NCBI GenBank assembly: GCA_003543235.1
Contig: DPJA01000020.1
Coordinates: 1-64,000, forward strand
DNA: 64,000 nucleotides
Source: Lachnospiraceae bacterium
GTDB lineage: Bacteria; Bacillota; Clostridia; Lachnospirales; Anaerotignaceae
Direction of reading: 5' to 3'
Part shown: piece after piece, positions 61,752 to 64,000 of the stretch
Position numbering within the stretch: the first letter of the stretch is position 1
Layout of the letters: every line of letters begins with the position of its first letter
Position numbers and translations under genes: made by a program
Notes under the pieces: model-generated
The model's database searches: none
Seen by the model: the letters and a program-made list of their open reading frames with translations, nothing else
What the model was told of the DNA's origin: nothing

Positions 61752-62438
61752 ATGGAAATTAAGCAATATTTAACAACAGTAAATTACACTCCATCAACCA
61801 ACAAACAGAATAAATACATAGTAATTCACTATACAGCCAACAACGGAGATACAGCACAAGGTAATGCTAATTACTTCCACTCTATCAATAGGAACGCTTC
61901 AGCTAATTACTTTGTAGATGAAAATGAGATTGTACAAGTAGTACCAGATAATTACATAGCTTGGCATTGTGGAGCAAAAACATATAAGCACCCTTATTGC
62001 AGAAATAACAATAGTATTGGAATAGAAATGTGCAGTAGGAAAGATAAAAAGGGTAATTACTACTTTAAGGATGGAACTGTAAATAATTCTATCCAGTTAG
62101 TTTGTGACTTAATGAATAAATATAATATTCCAATAGAGAATGTAATCCGTCATTATGATGTAACAAAAAAACTTTGCCCATTACCATATATAGATGATGC
62201 AGAATGGAATAAATACAAGTCACTACTTAGGACAGCTTTAAAGGGGTCTAATTTAGAAGATAAGAAGGGGGAAGATAAAATGTATCAGAATATTAATGAA
62301 GTACCAGAATGGGCGAGAAATACTATTAACAAGTTAATAAATAAGGGATGCTTTCCTGATGTTAATAAGTTAGCATTAACCAATGAAATGGTGAGAATAT
62401 TTGTTATTATGGATAGGTGGATAGGATTGAAAGTTTAA
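61752..62438 (+). CDS. phage-type N-acetylmuramoyl-L-alanine amidase (Amidase_2)
   Basis: The 228-residue endolysin has the Zn site of the amidase-2/PGRP fold: IVIHYTANNGDTAQGNANYF with first His, AWHCGAK, NNNSIGIEMCS and RHYDVTKKLCPLP with the second His and Cys. The C-terminal 60 residues (EVPEWARNTINKLINKG) look like the start of a wall-binding repeat that is cut short. No signal peptide is seen. The ATG follows GAAAGAAGG. The end overlaps a ParB-like remnant. Confidence 0.88.
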   Translation: MEIKQYLTTVNYTPSTNKQNKYIVIHYTANNGDTAQGNANYFHSINRNASANYFVDENEIVQVVPDNYIAWHCGAKTYKHPYCRNNNSIGIEMCSRKDKKGNYYFKDGTVNNSIQLVCDLMNKYNIPIENVIRHYDVTKKLCPLPYIDDAEWNKYKSLLRTALKGSNLEDKKGEDKMYQNINEVPEWARNTINKLINKGCFPDVNKLALTNEMVRIFVIMDRWIGLKV

Positions 62439-62893
62439 AGGCAAAAGAGAGGATGTCTTTAGGCGGACAAGGTAAGGAAAATTTTCCTAACCTTCAAACT
62501 CGTGATATAATTGCCGATAAATTATCTATTGGTTCTGGTAAACAGTATGAGAAAGAGAAAAAACAAATTAAAGATTTAATTGAGTCAAACTTAAAACAAC
62601 GTGTAGTTGGCAATCCTAACCCTATTAAACTGGGTAGATGTTTTGATTTTTTGAGAAATTATTATGAAATTAAGAATGGAGGCAACAGAGGAAATCAATA
62701 TGTGGAGGCAGAGCCGAATACTTCGGATGTGGCAAACACTCAACAACTCGCTAATACTTATAACGTATCAGTTGATACAATGGAAAACTATATTAAATTA
62801 TCTAAAGCTATACCCGAACTTTCAGACATGGTTATTACTGGTACAGTAAGTAAAACAAAAAAACCACTCGTACATTTTGCACGAATGGAATAA
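62417..62893 (+). pseudogene. ParB-like/phage regulator remnant, both ends missing
   Basis: The 158-residue frame starts at GTG inside the amidase gene and reads KERMSLGGQGKENFPNLQTR, then IADKLSIGSGKQYEKEK, KLGRCFDFLRNYYEIKNGGN, and NTYNVSVDTMENYIKLSKAI. This resembles the helix-turn-helix middle part of ParB-like plasmid or phage proteins; the N-terminal nuclease-like ParB domain and the C-terminus are absent. It is probably a recombination remnant. Confidence 0.5.
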
Positions 62894-63064
62894 TAGTACC
62901 CTCAGAGCCTATCTATTTGCTTAATTTTCTTATTAATTAATAAGGATTTGAAATTGTATTATTACTGGTGAACAATTTATCGGATATAAAGTTTAATTTT
63001 AAATTTGTTATTATATTATAAGAATTTAAGGAGGAGTATATCTCCTATTATTAACTATACACCT

Positions 63065-63162
63065 GCTTATGTTTTTACATATCAAAAGTATAGTATGTGT
63101 AGTAGTTTGATATGTTTTTACATAATACTAATACTAATAAGCTTATGTTTTAACATATCAAA
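63065..63162. repeat. cluster of direct and inverted repeats
   Basis: GCTTATGTTTTTACATATC plus AAA (63065-63086) recurs with one change at 63141-63162. Between them GTAGTTTGATATGT (63102-63115) is the exact inverse of ACATATCAAACTAC (63152-63165). Each unit also contains TATGT/ACATA. The cluster lies in a gene-free stretch and could be an iteron-type origin, an operator array or a recombinase site. Confidence 0.7.
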
Positions 63163-63216
63163 CTACAGTGATAAAAGAGAAGAAATAAAAAGAGAATAAA
63201 TATTAAAAGAGAAGCT

Positions 63217-63257
63217 AAGAGAAATAAATTTTCACATTCGTTCAATTTATTTCTCTT
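63217..63257. repeat. perfect 14-bp hairpin
   Basis: AAGAGAAATAAATT (63217-63230) pairs with AATTTATTTCTCTT (63244-63257) over a 13-base loop. No T run follows on either strand, so the role is unclear; it lies past the end of the XRE-MazF gene on its strand. Confidence 0.65.
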
Positions 63258-63295
63258 CAACCACATGAAAGGTTATTTTTTAGAAAGTAAATTAA

Positions 63296-63402
63296 TTTAA
63301 CTTTATTTTTCTGCCTAAATATGGCTATGTATAAGGGCATTATCCAGCAAAAGGATATTGTAGGTTGTTAAAATATGTAAATAGTTTAACTTTATTTTTC
63401 TG
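63296..63402. repeat. 18-bp direct repeat at the end of the XRE-MazF gene
   Basis: TTTAACTTTATTTTTCTG occurs at 63296-63313 and 63385-63402. The second copy covers the last codons and stop of the XRE-MazF gene, so the first may be a scar of a duplicated gene end. Confidence 0.6.
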
Positions 63403-63994
63403 TAGTTTTTTTAATATCTTCATGGTTTTCCTCAGTGTACTTTAGCAAGAGTTCGTTCATTGAATCTCTCAAAAGTTTAAAATCATTTGAATCAAGTTCC
63501 TTGTGACCAATATACACGGATATCATATTTTGATTAACCAATTTTGTATGTTCCAGAAGAGCAAAGGCTTCTACTTTTAGCCCATCATTGTTATCTAACA
63601 TAATATATTTTGATTTATTCATCTTAACCTTTCTAGTGGTTATAGGTGATACCATAAGATTTGAACTGTACAAAAACTTTTCATTTATTCCAGTTACCAG
63701 TGCAGGGCGTACACCAGATAAAAACCCTTCAGTCGTTTCGCCAAAATCAACTAAAATAATATCTCCAACGCTATATTTTTTTTCCTTTTTATCATCATAG
63801 TAATAATCAATAATTTCATTTGGTGTACAGTGTAAACAATCGCATATTTTATCTATTACATCTAAATGAACATTATTATTTTTTCCCATATTTGCAATTG
63901 TAGTTTGCGAAACTCCTATCATAATACGTAAATCCGTTTTAGTCAAATTTCTATCATTCAATATATCCCATAATTTATTGTATCTAAATGGCAA
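63392..63994 (-). CDS. XRE helix-turn-helix fused to a PemK/MazF-like domain
   Basis: The 200-residue protein has an N-terminal Cro/XRE-type helix-turn-helix (about 1-66: KLWDILNDRNLTKTDLRIMI, SQTTIANMGKN, ICDCLHCTPNEII) and a C-terminal MazF/PemK-like domain (about 73-185: SVGDIILVDFG, SGVRPALV, MVSPITT, FALLEHTKLV). R96 and T119/T120 stand where MazF uses its catalytic Arg and Thr. MazF toxins cut RNA. The start is TTG six bases from the window edge, so a start further upstream cannot be excluded. No separate antitoxin is visible downstream. Confidence 0.8.
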   Translation of the reverse strand: MPFRYNKLWDILNDRNLTKTDLRIMIGVSQTTIANMGKNNNVHLDVIDKICDCLHCTPNEIIDYYYDDKKEKKYSVGDIILVDFGETTEGFLSGVRPALVTGINEKFLYSSNLMVSPITTRKVKMNKSKYIMLDNNDGLKVEAFALLEHTKLVNQNMISVYIGHKELDSNDFKLLRDSMNELLLKYTEENHEDIKKTTEK

Positions 63995-64000
63995 TGTAAA

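Noticed and set aside
1..64000. CRISPR arrays and intact insertion sequences.
   Set aside because: I found no regularly spaced repeat series and no complete transposase gene; the repeat clusters at 63 kb are few and not spaced like CRISPR.

Overview
The window is about 64 kb of low-GC chromosome from a spore-forming anaerobe of the class Clostridia, most likely a Lachnospiraceae-like lineage. Evidence for this is the AT-rich codon use, strong GGAGG-type ribosome sites, frequent GTG/TTG starts, an alpha/beta-type small acid-soluble spore protein, a coat-F-like protein, two iron-dependent alcohol dehydrogenases, a CdaR-FtsEX-EnvC-CtpA-ScpAB gene order, and a rnpB of Gram-positive character. No species assignment is possible from the sequence alone.

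Layout. 0-8 kb: tRNA-Cys, a DUF402/RadC pair, PspC, Fe-alcohol dehydrogenase, DAHP synthase divergent from trpS, a queuosine-precursor transporter (queT) behind a pseudoknot leader, an exported protein and a CDF metal exporter. 8-12 kb: cysK with a radical-SAM/SPASM protein, a P-loop protein and a YhcC-type radical-SAM protein. 12-23.5 kb: a cell-envelope glycan cluster with a NAGPA-type phosphodiester glycosidase, MurJ, a Wzy-like O-antigen ligase, a glycosyltransferase, two tandem DUF4330 proteins, a glycosyltransferase-CsaB fusion and a TagA-type transferase; this looks like synthesis and pyruvylation of a secondary wall polymer. 23.5-32 kb: YitT, CdaR, the FtsEX-EnvC division hydrolase module, CtpA, a degenerate M50 protease homologue and ScpAB. 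32-35.3 kb: the lysine-pathway operon asd-dapA-dapB on the minus strand, preceded by an L-box lysine riboswitch with its own terminator.

35.3-48.2 kb is an accessory stretch bounded by tRNA genes (Ser, Ser, Trp on the left; Leu on the right). It holds spore-related genes, a CoA-disulfide reductase/rhodanese and a thioredoxin sharing one palindromic promoter element at identical spacing, a GIY-YIG/DUF6530 operon with an overlapping-palindrome operator, a second Fe-alcohol dehydrogenase, a cell-wall amidase, a staygreen-family protein, a DUF6143-like protein, decayed phage sequence, an AbiH-type defence gene, a truncated zinc-ribbon gene and a tRNA-Trp remnant. 48.2-60.6 kb returns to core genes: an autoregulated ECF sigma/anti-sigma pair, a CPA2 antiporter, NUDIX hydrolase, tautomerase, dGTPase, dnaG-rpoD-trmK-nif3, a uridine-kinase-like nucleoside kinase and the RNase P RNA. 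60.6-64 kb is again accessory: a tyrosine recombinase whose ribosome site lies in a terminator-like hairpin directly after rnpB, a phage-type amidase, a ParB-like remnant, a cluster of inverted and direct repeats, and, at the right edge, an apparent single-chain XRE antitoxin-like/MazF toxin-like fusion. The most interesting candidates for new biology are that fusion, the shared palindrome of the thiol-redox genes, the tRNA-Trp/tRNA-Leu bounded accessory region and the pseudoknot leader of queT.
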